A stretch of DNA of 64,000 nt, from positions 102,776,411 through 102,840,410 of the forward strand of contig NC_134084.1 in the NCBI RefSeq assembly GCF_000715075.1. Reading direction: 5' to 3'. The position numbers and the translations under genes were made by a program. Positions 21,946-33,840 of the stretch are shown here, piece by piece; position 1 is the first letter of the stretch; each line of letters starts with the position of its first letter. The stretch comes from Nicotiana tabacum (lineage: Eukaryota; Streptophyta; Magnoliopsida; Solanales; Solanaceae). A model generated the notes under the pieces. That model did no database searches. It was not told where the DNA came from and saw only the letters and a list, made by a program, of their open reading frames with translations.

Positions 21946-23198
21946 GCCTTTATGTTTTTTGTTTTTCTTTTACATCCTTTTGAGGCTATTTCAGTCGTTG
22001 TAGATTTTGTATTAGGCCGATATGGACTTTGTTAAAAACTATTGTATATAAATATATGGCTTTTCTTTCCCTTTCGGCTCTCAAATTTTTTCATTTGCTT
22101 TATTATTTGTATTCACAAAGGTTGGAATGCCTTAGCATCAAACAATAAGGTTGTTTTCGAGGGTTCAAACAAACCTTGCCTTTATTGCCTTTCTGGGTTA
22201 AGGCGTTATCGGGGTTCGATGTTACTAAAGTTTTCTCCCGAAAATTTCTTAAGTTTGAGATTCTATGAAGGGTAGCCTTTAGAACCGGTTGTGAAAGAAT
22301 TTTATTTTTTCTCTTTCGAAGGCTTAGTTTTGTTATGAATTTTGGATATCTCCGAACCGTGTTAAATTGTCCGTAGCTTCGGGCATAGGCCAGTAAGCTT
22401 GCTTTCTCGAGTTATCTAGGCTTGCCTAAGATAACCCCCGAGTGGGTATGGCCGTGGCCTTTAAAATTCGGGGGTTGCCTAAGAGGTCTTATTCCCCCGA
22501 CGCTTAATAGTTCGATCTAATCGAGTTTATTCTTCGGACGACAGTCCCCAAGTGTAGGAGTGATCATTTGAACTCTGGTTATAATCGTCCCTTGAGTTCA
22601 TTTCCATAATAGATCGAAAGTACGGAATTATAAAGTAGAATTTTTTTCTAAGGCATGAGATAATTGCAAGGAAAAATACTTCTCTTTATTCTTGTGAAAA
22701 ATGATTACACATGCGTACATATTTTGTGCTAGGGCTCGAGCAACCTTTGTGGGCACGGTTCATTTGACCGTTTGGTCCTTACAACAAATCTCACCTATTG
22801 AGACCCCGCTATTATGAAGTAATTTCCACGCAAAAAAGTTGACATCCAAGGGAAATGCCTACCAGTAATCGAGGTTAATTGTAGAGGAACCTCGTATACT
22901 GTTAGTGTTGTCTTTGACACCGATTCGTGATCGGCTTTCGACTTTAAGTTAGCACGATTCACTATTTCCTTGTTAAAAACCTTGCCCAAAAACCCAATTG
23001 GGAAACAAATGGTTCAAGGGAAAAGAGTGCAACACATGCTTTCAGACCTAAAGACTTCGTGTCGTTCCTTGTCGATCACCTGCAAGTGTTAGTAAAAACA
23101 GAAAGAATTGAAATGGGGTTGTACCTTAGTAGTAATATCATTTAAGATGAGTTACATTCCAATTGTTTGGTAGTTGTTCTCCATTCACCATTCCGAGC
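21946..23198. other. Non-coding interval between INT and the antisense ORF
   Basis: The non-coding space between the two convergent coding parts of the element. T-rich ends just after the antisense ORF stop (21950-22080) could be its 3' UTR. No gene or known motif is recognised; the frame 22795-22989 (minus) is unsupported. Confidence 0.5.
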
Positions 23199-24170
23199 TT
23201 ATAGAATCCTTTCCCTGTGATCTCGAAAATCTGGTACAACCCTTTTCCAGTTCAGACCCAATTTCCCTTCGTTTGGATTTCGGGTGTTTAATGTGACCTT
23301 CCTTAGCACTAAGTCTCCGACACTAAAATATCGAAGGTTGGCCCTTTGATTGTAATACCTTTCGATACGTTGCTTTTGGGAGGCCAATCGAACAAGGCCA
23401 GGTTCACGTCGTTCATCCAATAGCTCCAGGCTTGTATTCATGGCCTCGTCATTCGATTCCTTCATCGCATATCAAAATCTGATACTCTGATCCCCAACTT
23501 TGATTGGTATTAAAGCTTCAGCACTATAAAACAATGAGAACGGGGTAGCCCCGATACTGGACGTCAAAGTTGTGCGATACGCTTAGAGAACTTGGGGCAA
23601 GATCTCTCTCCATTTTCCCTTGGCATCGGTCAACCTTTTCTTGAGGTTTTGGATTATGGTTTTGTTGGTCGATTCGGCTTGTCCATTGCCATTAAGGTGA
23701 TAAGGTGTTGGTAAGATCCTTTTGATCTTATGGTCTTGGAGAAATTTGGTCACCTTGCTGCCGATAAACTGTTTTCTGTTGTCACATGCAACTTCGGATG
23801 GTATTCTGAATCGATATATGATGTGGTCCCAAATGAAGTCGATGACTTCCTTCTCCCTAATCTTCTAGTTTGCATGTGCTTCAACCCACTTAGAGAATTA
23901 GTCAGTCATAAACAAAACAAATTGAGCCTTACCTGGCACCGATGGAAGAAGGCTGACGATGTCCATCCCCCACTTTATGAACATCCACAGCGATAAAACT
24001 GAATGCAGCAGCTCCCCGGGTTGATGAATCATCAGAGCATGTCTTTGACATTTATCACATTTTTGCACAAATTCCTTTGCATCTTTTTACATATCGACCC
24101 AGTAATATCCGGCTTTGATTACCTTTTTTGAACCAGTGATTCGGCGCCTGAGTGGTTCCTGCATGTGCCT
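23199..24170 (-). pseudogene. Integrase of the Tat/Retand-like element, broken
   Basis: The minus strand shows the zinc-binding Cys pair (KCDKCQRHA, about 24085), then the core Asp in WGMDIV (about 23975), the second Asp in ACDNRKQF (about 23790) and Glu in NGNGQAESTNKTI (about 23690). The C-terminal part (23465-23199) reads ELLDERREPGLVRLASQKQR and YFSVGDLVLRKV. Stops interrupt WVDM-KDAKEF, MTD-FSKWVEA and QVL-AYRTTL. The catalytic triad is kept but the frame is not. Confidence 0.85.
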
Positions 24171-24748
24171 TCATGGAATTCCCTCAAAACGTACTAGGTA
24201 TCTCCCGGTCTCAAGCATATTTCTAGCGGACCGTCAAATATTCTCCTGAGTAAGGTTCCATCTTCGGACAAGCTAAGTTGAGCTGCTTTGTGCGTAGGTA
24301 TCTCCCGATCTCAAGCATATTGTGCGTAGGGCCCTCGATTCTTTTGGATCTGAGGAAAGTTTTACGGTCTTCAAATATTCTATGTATTTATTTCTTCAAT
24401 CCCAAGTCAAGCTTGTGGAGTTTATTTTGGCATGACCTTCTTCTACTACTGACCTCATAAGTTGTATGACCGCCCCCGAGTTGAGCTTGTTGTCTTCGAC
24501 CGACGACCCTAAATTGCGAGGGTATCGGCTTCACTATTTTGATCTCGGGGCACGTGCTGCAAAGTCCATTCTTTGAAGCGATGCAACGTTACCTGTATCT
24601 CGTCCAACTACATTTGCATTCGTTCCTCCCTGACCTCGAATGTTCCGTTTACCACTAGGGGGAGTCACATTTAGTCTCGATCACCTCTGCCCCCAAGCCT
24701 TTGGCTAGTTCGATACTTGCAATCATGGCCTCATACTCAACTTCATTT

Positions 24749-26200
24749 TTAGTCAATTTTACAGTTATAATAGATTGTTGAACTATATTGCCCGTAGGCT
24801 GCTTCAGTACGATGCCAAGTCCAGACCCTTTTACGTTCGAGGCACCATCCGTAAAGAGGGTCCAGATTCCCTAAAATGTTCCCAACTATACCAACAACTC
24901 TCTTTCGACTTCGGGTATTTAGGGTCGGTGTAAAGTCGGCCACGAAGTCTGCCAAAATTTGGGATTTAATGGCGTTCGGGTTTGATATTGGATATCGTAC
25001 CCGCTGATTTCTATGGCCCATTTGGCCAATTGTCCTGAGAGTTCAGGTTTATGCATTATCTTTCATAAAGGGCAGGTTGTCACAACACATATAAGGTGGC
25101 ACTGAAAATATGGTTTCAGTTTTCTAGAGGCACTTAGCAAGGCGAGTGCCAATTTTTCTAGGTGAGGGTATCTAGTTTCGGCCTCACCTAAGGTCCTACT
25201 GACATAATAAATTGGAAATTACGTACCTTGTTCTTCTCGGACCAGGACTCCACTTACCGCTACTTCTGATACTGTTAGATACAAGTATAGTCATTTGCCC
25301 TCCCTCGGCGTATGAAGCAAAGGGGGACTCGATAAGTATCGCTTGAGTTCCTCTAAAGCCCGTTGGCATTCTAGGGTCCATGTGAAGTTATTTTTCTTCT
25401 TCAACAATGAGAAAAATTGATGACTTTTATCGGATGACCTCGAGATGAATCACCCCAGGCTGCAATGTGCCCGGTTAACCTTTGTACAACCTTTACATTA
25501 TCTACTACCGTAATATCCTTGATAGCTTTGATCTTGTCGGGATTGATCTCGATCCCTCTATTGGACACCATGAATCCGAGAAACTTACCGGATCTGACCC
25601 TGAAGGCATATTTTTTCTGGATTCAGCTACATGTTGTATTTCTTCTATATACTGAAGGTTTCCTGCAAATACTTTAAACGGTCCTCTGCTCGCAGGGACT
25701 TAACTAGCATATTGTCAATATAAACTTCCATGATTTTTCCTATTTGTTCTTCGAACATTTGGTTTACTAGTCGTTAATAAGTGGCACCGGCATTTTTAAT
25801 CCGAATGGCATTAAGTTATAGCAGTATGTGCCATATTTAGTGATGAAAGAGGTTTTTTCTTAGTCGGCCGGGTCTATCCGTATCCGGTTGTACCTAGAAT
25901 AGGCATCGAGAAAGCTAAGAGTCTCTTGCCGTGGCGTCGATCATACGATCGATGTTAGGTAAAGGAAAAGAATCTTTGGGGCAAACTTTATTTAAATCTT
26001 TGTAATCTACACACATTCTTAGTTCATTCCCTTTCTTAGGGACTACTACTACGTTTGCTAACCACTTTGGGTATTTGACTTCCCGGATGAACCCTATTTT
26101 AATGAGTTTAGTTACCTCGTCCTTAATAAAGGCATACTTGATCTTAGACTAGGGTCTCCTTTTCTATTTTACCGAGCGTAACTTCGGGTCTAAGTTTAGT
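24749..26200 (-). pseudogene. Reverse transcriptase and RNase H of the Tat/Retand-like element, broken
   Basis: The minus strand encodes the RT blocks MCVDYKDLNKVCPKDSFPLP (about 26020-25960) and QMFEEQIGKIMEVYIDNML (about 25765-25706). The catalytic box is YIDN instead of YIDD, a GAC-to-AAC change that removes one of the metal-binding Asp residues. Several frameshifts and stops lie between. Downstream, a second RNase H-like part ends in ILADFVADFTPTL (about 24970-24930), as in the dual RNase H arrangement of Tat elements. Inactive. Confidence 0.8.
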
Positions 26201-26497
26201 TTGTGAGTAGTGATCTCCGGTGGGATCCTTATCATATCGAGATGGAACCAAGCAAAACAATCTATATTAGCTATAAGAAATTGAATGAGTTTTTCCTGAG
26301 ATCGGGAGTTAAACTCGTGCCCAGGTATACCTTCCGATGGGGCAGATGTTCGATCAGCACGACTTGCTCCAACTCTTCGACCATTGACTTGGTAGCATCG
26401 GAATCATCAGGGGCGATAAAGGATCGAGGAACCCCGAAGTCATCATTTTCGCCAATCCTTTGCTTGTCCGATAGGCCGAAGCTTGCATCGATGATTG

Positions 26498-27210
26498 CTA
26501 TTTGGCTTCATGTTTCGCTTTTGAACCTGAGTCCTTTGTCGATGAAAGTGTTGATATCAGAATTACTTCATCAACTGCAAACATCTCCTTTGCGGCGGGT
26601 TGTTCCCCATAAACCGTCTTTATCCCCTCTAGTATTGGAAATTTTAGTACCTGGTGAAGGGTTGAAGGTACAACCCTCATGTTGTGGATCCATGGTCTCC
26701 CCAGCAGGGCGTTATATCATATATCCCCCTCGATTACATAGAACTTAGTTTCCTGGGTGGTACCAGCAATGTTTACCGACAACATTATTTCCCCCTTTGT
26801 AGTTTTGCAAGCCATGTTGAATCCGTTCAGTATTCGGGCCGCAGGTACAATCTGGTCCTGTAGGCCGAGTTGTTCAACGACCCTCGACCGGGCGAGCTAC
26901 TTGGATTAATTAGCACACGTTTAACTCTAGTTTTATTCATAAGAACAGAAAATTACCAGTGCATCATTATGAGGTTGTATGATTCCTTCAGCGTCCTCGT
27001 CATTGAAAGATACAGTCCCTTATGGTAAGTAATCCCGAGTCCATTTTCTCTTGTGATTGGAACTTTGGTACATTTCATCATCCGACCTTGAGGAATATCG
27101 ACCCCTCCAATGATCATATGGATGACGTTTTGGGGTTCGTCTTGTTCATTTTGTTTATTGTTGAACAATCGGGCTACTTCTTCCCTTAATTGTCGACATT
27201 CCTCCGTCAT
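26498..27210 (-). pseudogene. Gag-protease region of the Tat/Retand-like element, broken
   Basis: The minus strand encodes IHMIIGGVDIPQG (27210-26953), then a protease whose active-site stretch reads VLINPSSS near 26925-26900. Related elements have a D-P-G core, so the catalytic Asp (GAT to AAT) and Gly (GGT to AGT) both look lost by G-to-A changes. Further on, EQLGLQDQIVPAARILNGFN and [21 protein letters not shown] are recognisable, interrupted by TGA within VIEGDI-YNALLG (about 26715). The protease would have matured the Gag-Pol polyprotein. Confidence 0.8.
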
Positions 27211-27459
27211 GTGTTCGTGCGTGCCATGGTATTTGCATATTGGTTGGGATCCCTTTGTGTTGGATCAGTTTTCAAAGGTAGAGGCCACTTGGTTTCTTTA
27301 ATGCGTTCGATAGTTGAAACGATGGTAGCCGCATCAATATTAAAGTTATATTCTGACAATCATGGTGCCTCTTTGGGTCCCATAGATTTATAAACCACTA
27401 TTGCTCATGAGTCCCCGTGAGCTTAAACCTCGATCATTTCTTTCGTTTCATGCAGAGTT

Positions 27460-28724
27460 TTACCTAGACCCGATGTTCCTATGATCTCCATTATACGGTT
27501 GATATTGATCTCTATTCGATCTTGGTTCTCGGTCGATATCCCTCTTGATTTTATCTAAGGGCCTGATAGGATAAACTGACCTAGAAGGATCCCCCAGTTG
27601 ATCATCCTCGACCCTGATCTTCGACTGATACCGATTGTGCACATTGGCCCAAGTGACAGCTCGGTATTCGATCAAATTCTGCTTCAACTGCTGTGAAGCC
27701 ACAAAACTTCGAAGGTTGAGACCTTGAGTGAAAGCTTGAATAGTCCAACCGTCGGCGACCGGTGGCAAGTCCATCCGTTCCATTTGGAATCGAGACACGA
27801 ATTCTCTGAGCATCTCATTCTCCTTCTGCCTTACCTTGAAAAGGTCTGACTTCCTGGTTGCGACCTTAATGGACTCGGCGTGTGCCTTTACGAAAAAATC
27901 TACAAGCATAGCAAACGATTCAATAGAATTAGGCGGTAAATTATGAAACCATATCTTAGCACCTTTTGATAGAGTCTCCCCGAATCTTGCTGGATTCGAT
28001 CTCGTCATCTTCCAAGTCATTTCCTTTGATAGCATACGTGTAGGAGGTGAAGTGTTCGTTTAGATCATCATCCCATTATACTTAGGAATCTCGAGCATAC
28101 GGAACTTCTTGGGGATTGGCTTTGGAGAGCACTCAGGGAAAATATTTTTGTACAAACTTTTTGGAATCTAGTCCTTTCAATATTAGTAGTGCCCCGGGGA
28201 TTTGGTCGACCCTGGAGTTATAGGTTTCCACCTTCTTATCCTTTTCTTCGATATTCTTTTTCCCTGATTCGCTTTGTCAGTTCTTCGAGCATCTTTATGA
28301 TAGCAGGATTGGTCTTCGATTCCTTTTTGTTTGATTTTTTCAAAATCGATTCGACCCTATGTATGATTTCCTAGGATGGCTCAAGTTCGACCCTGCTCGG
28401 TGTGTGGTTCTAATTTTGGAGCTGGGCTATTGCTTCCTGTTGAGCCTGCAATATTTTAAAGATCACCCGCAGGTTGATCCGGCAACCTTCACCGCCACGT
28501 ACGCTCTGAGTAGTTGATCGGGCATCCCCGCGGACGCTGCTTTCGGGATCGACGACCAAATTTTCATTGATGGCTACATGTGAACTGACGTCAATTGGAT
28601 CTACAGCCGGAATTCCATCGAGGCTAGCAGGGGGTACAACATTTCCTCGTGCAATGTTCTCATTTTCGCCGTGGTGGCCGAGATCATTGTCAATGTGTTG
28701 AGGTGTTGACTGAGAGTTTGACAT
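27460..28724 (-). pseudogene. gag of the Tat/Retand-like element, broken
   Basis: The N-terminal part (28724-28410) starts MSNSQSTPQH and ends with the helical ILQAQQEAIAQLQN. The capsid part (28035-27460) has AKIWFHNLPPNSIESFAMLV, FVSRFQMERMDLPPV and WTIQAFTQGLNLRSF, typical of the retrotransposon gag domain of plant Ty3-gypsy elements. The two pieces are separated by about 375 bp with frameshifts and stops. A CCHC zinc knuckle is not seen in this stretch. In an active element the product would form the virus-like particle; here it cannot be made in full. Confidence 0.85.
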
Positions 28725-28816
28725 TTTTTAATGTTGTAATCAAAGATAATTCAAAGAATAAGTGTAAAATAGTGTGTGTTATGAAAGTTTGTACTAGGTA
28801 ACCATGATTATCCTTA

Positions 28817-28834
28817 GCCCCACGGTGGGCGCCA
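28817..28834 (-). other. Primer-binding site of the Tat/Retand-like element
   Basis: Minus strand reads TGGCGCCCACCGTGGGGC, three nucleotides after the 5' LTR. The TGG start fits a tRNA 3' CCA end. The tRNA species is not assigned. The site fixes the orientation as minus. Confidence 0.8.
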
Positions 28835-28837
28835 AAC

Positions 28838-29472
28838 TGTTTACCCTAGAATGGATAACAATTGAATTTATATGCGGTTTTAAGGACACGTGATATAACT
28901 TGGTACAAGTTAAGGAGAATAAACTAGTATTGATATTAACGATGAAAGAAATAATGCAAACCAAACGAATTAAATAGTCTTGGCCTTGAGTTCAGTTACC
29001 CTTGAACCAAATATGTTTCAACTTGCTTATGGAGAGAATCACAAGATAATGAAAGCTAGAAAATAACAGTATATTGCTTTATATTGCGTGAATATGATGT
29101 GTTTACAAATGATCGGACTCCCCTTTATATATTAAGAGAGTCCTACTCTAAGTAAAATTCTATATGAGGTAAGAAATCCCATGATTGGCTAATTAATCGG
29201 CCTCTTCTTGATACGTGTCGGGATTCGCGTCGTGATCCTCGCCTGATTATGGATATTTTATCTTTCCGTTATTCGACTCGGTAAGCTTCCCTTGATCTCT
29301 ATCTTGTTCGGTTTCGATCTTGGTTGATCTCGATCTTAATCGGTCTCAGGGCCACGAGCTCGGCAACCTAACTTTGCATCATAGTCCGATAATACGAGGC
29401 CGAACCTTGGCTTATCGCGCTCCAATCTCGATCACTCATACAGAAAGGGCAAACCAAATTTGACCGTGTACA
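28838..29472 (-). repeat. 5' LTR of the Tat/Retand-like element
   Basis: Minus strand starts TGTACACGGTCAAATTTGG and ends CTAGGGTAAACA (TG...CA). It matches the LTR at 18243-18891 over its whole length with scattered substitutions. A TATA-like AATATATAAAGGGGAG lies on the minus strand around 29120-29135, where the related LTR at 14631-15272 also has one. Confidence 0.9.
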
Positions 29473-29477
29473 AAATT
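29473..29477. other. Target site duplication AAATT (right)
   Basis: Five bases immediately after the LTR end at 29472, identical to 18238-18242. They show that the two LTRs belong to one insertion. Confidence 0.85.
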
Positions 29478-29694
29478 AGTAAATAATACTCCCAGATTAT
29501 ACAAATCACATATTAAATAACCTTAATACCAAAACTTTCTAACGTTATCACCGTATATAATACAAATTCTATTAGAAATAGTCTTATCTACAAGTCCTCT
29601 TTATGAGTTTATGGTATTGCATGCTTTAGTGAATAATGGCCTTACAAATCGTTTTCCTTTTCTCTTCACGAGATTTCATTTTAGAAGAAATTAC

Positions 29695-30855
29695 ACTCTA
29701 TGTCACTTGGCCCACTATCCTAACAAAATACCGCCCATATTTTTCCTTCTTACCCGGTATAGCCCAGTTCTATATTGTTAAAAAAAAATTCACTAATTAG
29801 CCATCGCCGCCCCCACTCTTTTTCTTTATGCAGAGAAAATTTTTCGATTCCCAAATTCTCTTTCAGACTTTCTCCCCATCCCACTTTCTCTTTCATTTTC
29901 AATCTCTTGCTCTTTCATTTTCAATCTCTTGCTCCCCACCCCACTGTCTTTGTCGTCGACTAAATTTTCTGGGTGCAAAGGAAAGAGATTGAGCTGTTGA
30001 GAATTCTGATGATCATGAGTGCTAGCGATGGACGTTACCGGTATATGATCTGACGGTTGAGATTTTTTAGGAGAAAACTTGGGTTTTCTCCGCTTGCTTT
30101 TGGTTTTGGATTTACGATTTTTCTTGCCCATGGACATACTCAGATCTCTTCACTTGTTCTTCTTGGTTTTTACACAGCGGCTCAATAGAATAAGTTCTTG
30201 TTCTTCTAAGTTATGAAATCTCCTTTTTTTTTTTTTTGGTAATTTTGCTTGTTCTTCTCCTTCTTCTTCTTCTTCTCACTTTAAATAACTTTTGAAGGGA
30301 GGAAGAATGATGTATATGTTGTATATACATATATATACGTTGTATAATCATGTATATTTGTGGGTATTCTCATAGTTATACAGAATTATACATGATTATA
30401 CACAAGTATACAAGATTATACATAATTATAACCATGTATATTTGTGTGTATAACAATGTATATAAGGTGTTTAATAATGTAAATTTTTATTTTTTCCAGT
30501 GAAATAAGAATTTCCCTTACAAAACTTTAAATTTTGCAAAAAAATATAAAAATAAAATTATAGACTCTAAGAATGAATATATTTTTATTTTTTACTTTAA
30601 CTTCCTGATATTGTGAAGTTTAGGAAGTACTATACAGAGGGAAGTAAAAAATAAATAAGAATGAAAATGGAAAAAGGGTAAAGATAAAAATAAAAGAAAA
30701 AAGTGAAATTTGATTTAGGCGTTTTGGGTGTAGTTGATGAAGTTGTGGGTTAGGCGGCTGAAAATTATTTGTGGGCTACCGATGAAAACTGTATTTGTGG
30801 GTTAGGCAGCTGAAAGGTGCTTTCCCCAAGTGTACTTATGTGAAATTATCCCTTC
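29695..30855. repeat. Candidate non-autonomous transposon with TATACA-rich core
   Basis: The core (30310-30470) is full of ATTATACA and TGTATA words, as in the element at 56975-58656. The flanks are gene-like (CCCATCCCACTTTCTC; GTGGGTTAGGCAGCTGAAAG, the latter nearly duplicated at 30745 and 30797). The outer ends are only weakly inverted (CACTTGGCCCA versus the complement of CCCCAAGTG). Boundaries are uncertain. Confidence 0.3.
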
Positions 30856-31309
30856 ATTTTATTATTCTAAATTTCTAACGCCTAGTAATTCCAAGAGCAC
30901 CCCCAAAAATATAAAATCTAAGATCACTATAGACTTGTAGACTAAGATCATTTTATTGTTGAAAGTTGAAAGCACAAGACAGACCTTTCAGCATCATCGA
31001 CGATCTAAATTAAATAGAAAGAAAGAGGGAAGCATAACAATTCTAAATTCACATATATATCTTCTTAATTAAGCTCATTAAAATACATGAATCTGTACAA
31101 ATCACTCAAAATTCTCACTATATTCTCATACACTCAAGAGGAAGGATTTAACATGACTTCATCTTGCTCAATATAATGCGATATTTCAAGCAAACACAAA
31201 TTCTTTTTTCTTGCATCTAGTACTACTATTTTATGTCAATAGGGGTACCCTATCGTTTCAAAAAGAGAAGGGATCCCTATAGACTAACATATTACAGTAT
31301 CATATTTTC

Positions 31310-31312
<3 letters not shown>

Positions 31313-31351
<39 letters not shown>
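31313..31351. repeat. (TA)n microsatellite
   Basis: An uninterrupted AT dinucleotide run of about 39 bp, roughly 50 bp beyond the remorin stop codon. Confidence 0.95.
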
Positions 31352-31355
<4 letters not shown>

Positions 31356-31398
31356 TACAAACTGTTTTTCTAATACTAACAAAAATTAATTCCATGAA

Positions 31399-33321
31399 TT
31401 AAAAGAAAGAACGCTTAGCGGGAGCTCTGCCAATAGCTCTCATCAAGTTGCAAATTTCAAGAACTTTAGCAACTTTTGTTCCTCTCTTTGCTTCAGCAGA
31501 TGCCCTTCTTTCTTCTGCCTTTCTTCGTGCTTTTGCTATATCATTCTGCATCTTCTCAAGGGCTTTTGCTCTCTTCTCCTCCAGCTTCCTCTGAAAGACA
31601 AATATTTAAAAACAAAATTAAAAAAAGAAAAGAAAAGAAAGAAACTAGTGAACATTCTGGATCCACACTCCCATATTCTGTTACCCATGTATTTCAATTG
31701 AAGAAATGTTCAATTATTCTGTCACTATTTCCTAACTATTTTAACTTTCATGCACGGACTTGAAACTAGCTATAATAAGTGAAATTGGTAACTTGAAAAA
31801 TCAAGTAGAAAACCTAATGACATGTTGACAATAATAGTATAATATTCTTTTTGATTGTTGGTATAGGTTATATCCTTTTCAAATTGGAGAACGAGATCAT
31901 ATCTTTGTTGCATAATAACTAGGTATAACTGAAAATTCGTTCATTAGTCATGTGACAGTTGCAGTAGAGGTACAAGATAAGGGTGCAACGACACAGATAG
32001 ATAACATTTAAAAGATAATTAAGGTTTACAAATCACAGATATTATTCATAAAATAGCTAAACTAAACTAGAATTACAAAGCGTTGGACTCCTAATATATT
32101 ACTAAATTTTAGAATTCCCATTGTAGGAGGGCAGAGCAAATAGGCAGTTAGACTATTATTGGACTCATTTAGTATCCAAATTCCAAGCATATTCTCCCTA
32201 TCATTACAACCTCCAATTAATTAGTGGTGTATAAAACTAGACCAATCATGCGCACAATCAATATATCGTAGGAAAAAAAATATGAATAAGTGCTCCAAAT
32301 TTTTACCAATCATGCAAACAACTTCAAATTAAGCTGATTAGAATGAACAACTTAATACTATTTGAGAACAATTTTTCTTTCAAACTATTGTTAAAATCAA
32401 ATCTCGACTAATTAACGACTTTACAACAACATATAAACTTATAATCAATTTAAAAATAGAGTAAAAATAACTCTTAATCCATAATAAACAAGGTGAAAAT
32501 TTGAGTTATTGAAGAAAGGATAATTAAAGATAACCAGGAAAAAATTTGGAAAACACAATGTAAAAAGATTGGGAAGAACAAATAAAGGAAAAAGTAAAAC
32601 ATGGAAAATATCTCATAATTAAATACAAATGGATGTAACGTACCTCAACTTTCTTCATCCAAGAAGTAGCTTTTTGGACCTCCTCACTTTCCCAGCCAAT
32701 AATAACAGCATCTTCACGCTTAAACCTGTTATTAATCTTTGAAATTTTAGCATTTTGCCATGCACTAATCTTTGATTCAACCTCTTCTTTTTTCACCCTT
32801 TGAACAGTAATTTCTCCATGGCTAATTCCACTCATAGAATTAATCCCAGTGACCACATGATCTCTAGAAGAAGGATTATTATTAATAGTGTTGTCCAAAC
32901 TCAAGGGGTTACTATAATTATCTGGAACAATAGCTAAAGGATTTGTTTCCTCAATTGTTTCATAATCATCTTCACCAATTCTTCCCAAAATATTGCTGTT
33001 GTTAATATTGTTGTTGTTGTTGGTGTCGTTTTCGCTACCGTGGTTGTTGCTTATTGAAGATCCAGCAAGAACTAAAGCATTGAATTCTCTACTCATGGTT
33101 GAGAAATTCTCACTTGATGCTACTTCTGTACTGGCTATGGATAAATTTGTGGATGATCTATGGCTATTAGTTTCCCAAGTTTCTCTTCGACGGCCACGAT
33201 TTGTTGATGGAGGCCTTGATGGGGTTAGAGCATGGATGTCTCTGATTTGTTCTTCTTCTTGATCATGATTATGTTCTTGAACAAGATTTTCTCTGCTACT
33301 AGGTATTTGATGATTCAACAT
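31399..33321 (-). CDS. REM4: Remorin family protein (probably group 4), two exons
   Basis: Exon 1 (33321-32644) and exon 2 (31590-31399) join in phase 0 after KKVE; the intron starts GTACGT and ends TTTCAG, giving 289 residues. The C-terminal remorin domain spans about residues 170-289: ESKISAWQNAKISKINNRFK, then the heptad-rich KLEEKRAKALEKMQNDIAKA and EICNLMRAIGRAPAKRS. The N-terminal half is disordered, with Asn runs (TNNNNNINNSN) and the conserved IHALTPSRPPS and TMSREFNALVLAGSS, features I associate with group 4 remorins. Remorins are plant proteins that coat the inner face of plasma-membrane nanodomains through the C-terminal coiled coil and affect signalling, virus movement and symbiosis. 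The start is the only ATG before the conserved N-terminus. The frame is intact. An Ogre-like element begins 519 bp upstream. Confidence 0.93.
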
Positions 33322-33840
33322 ATCAAGATTTTTTCAACTTTTGGGGTTTTTGGTTTTTAGTGTGTATTTGGGTTGAGTACTAGTAGCGGGAGGAGAAGGA
33401 GGTGGTGAGGTTAAGTACAAAATAATATAGGGGAAAAAGGAAAAGAATTAATAAGATAATCTTGATTTTGTGATATGATCAAACGAGTGGAATAAGATAA
33501 ATAAATATCTAAGGATGGTCCAGTCGTACGAGCCACACATGCACGTAGGAGTAGTAATTCCACCAAGGAAGGAATGAGGAGAGTGCAAGAAATTAGTGTA
33601 CTACTTTGCATTGAGGATTTAATAGTCATGTTTGGCCAGTGTTTCCTTGATTTCAAATGCAGTACGCTCGAAACAACGCTTTTAATAAAAATGGTAGTAC
33701 ATAACAAATGTGATAGTAAGCCAATTTTAATGAGTTTTGTACTTAGAGTTCGTGGTCTAATGAATTGGCCGAATAGAAATCAATTTGGCTTGAGACATGA
33801 TACAAAACAATAGCAAATAAAGAAACGGGCAAAGGCTTGT
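33322..33840 (-). promoter_or_regulatory. Short remaining upstream region of the remorin gene
   Basis: The 519 bp between the remorin start codon and the Ogre LTR must contain the 5' UTR and proximal promoter if the gene is transcribed. A clear TATA box is not evident. The small plus frame 33574-33813 is unsupported. Confidence 0.45.

Larger units (their letters stand above)
18243..29472 (-). mobile_element. Complete Tat/Retand-like Ty3-gypsy retrotransposon, inactive
   Basis: Two LTRs of about 635-650 bp bound an 11.2-kb unit flanked by the direct repeat AAATT (18238-18242 and 29473-29477). Orientation is minus: PBS at 28834-28817, then gag, PR, RT, RNase H and INT down to about 23199, then a non-coding part, an antisense ORF on the plus strand (19263-21945), a PPT-like AACTAGGGGACTATC (minus, ending at 18892) and the 3' LTR. 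An antisense ORF between INT and the 3' LTR is a known trait of some Tat-lineage elements. All coding parts have stops and frameshifts, and two catalytic Asp codons are lost. Confidence 0.92.
29478..31398. other. Intergenic DNA 3' of the remorin gene, repeat-rich
   Basis: Holds a candidate non-autonomous element (about 29695-30855) and a (TA)n tract. The frame 29826-30137 (minus), a Lys/Ser-rich 103-residue reading starting MSMGKKNRKSKTKSKRRKPK, lies within the candidate element and has no recognisable domain. Confidence 0.5.

Noticed and set aside
18243..29472. Reading the Tat-like element as plus oriented because of the plus-strand ORF at 19263
   Set aside because: The PBS, gag, RT and INT all run on the minus strand. 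The plus ORF is an antisense extra ORF near the 3' LTR.
29826..30137. Basic 103-residue minus-strand ORF (MSMGKKNRK...)
   Set aside because: No recognisable domain, and it lies inside a candidate repeat. A captured gene fragment is possible but not shown.
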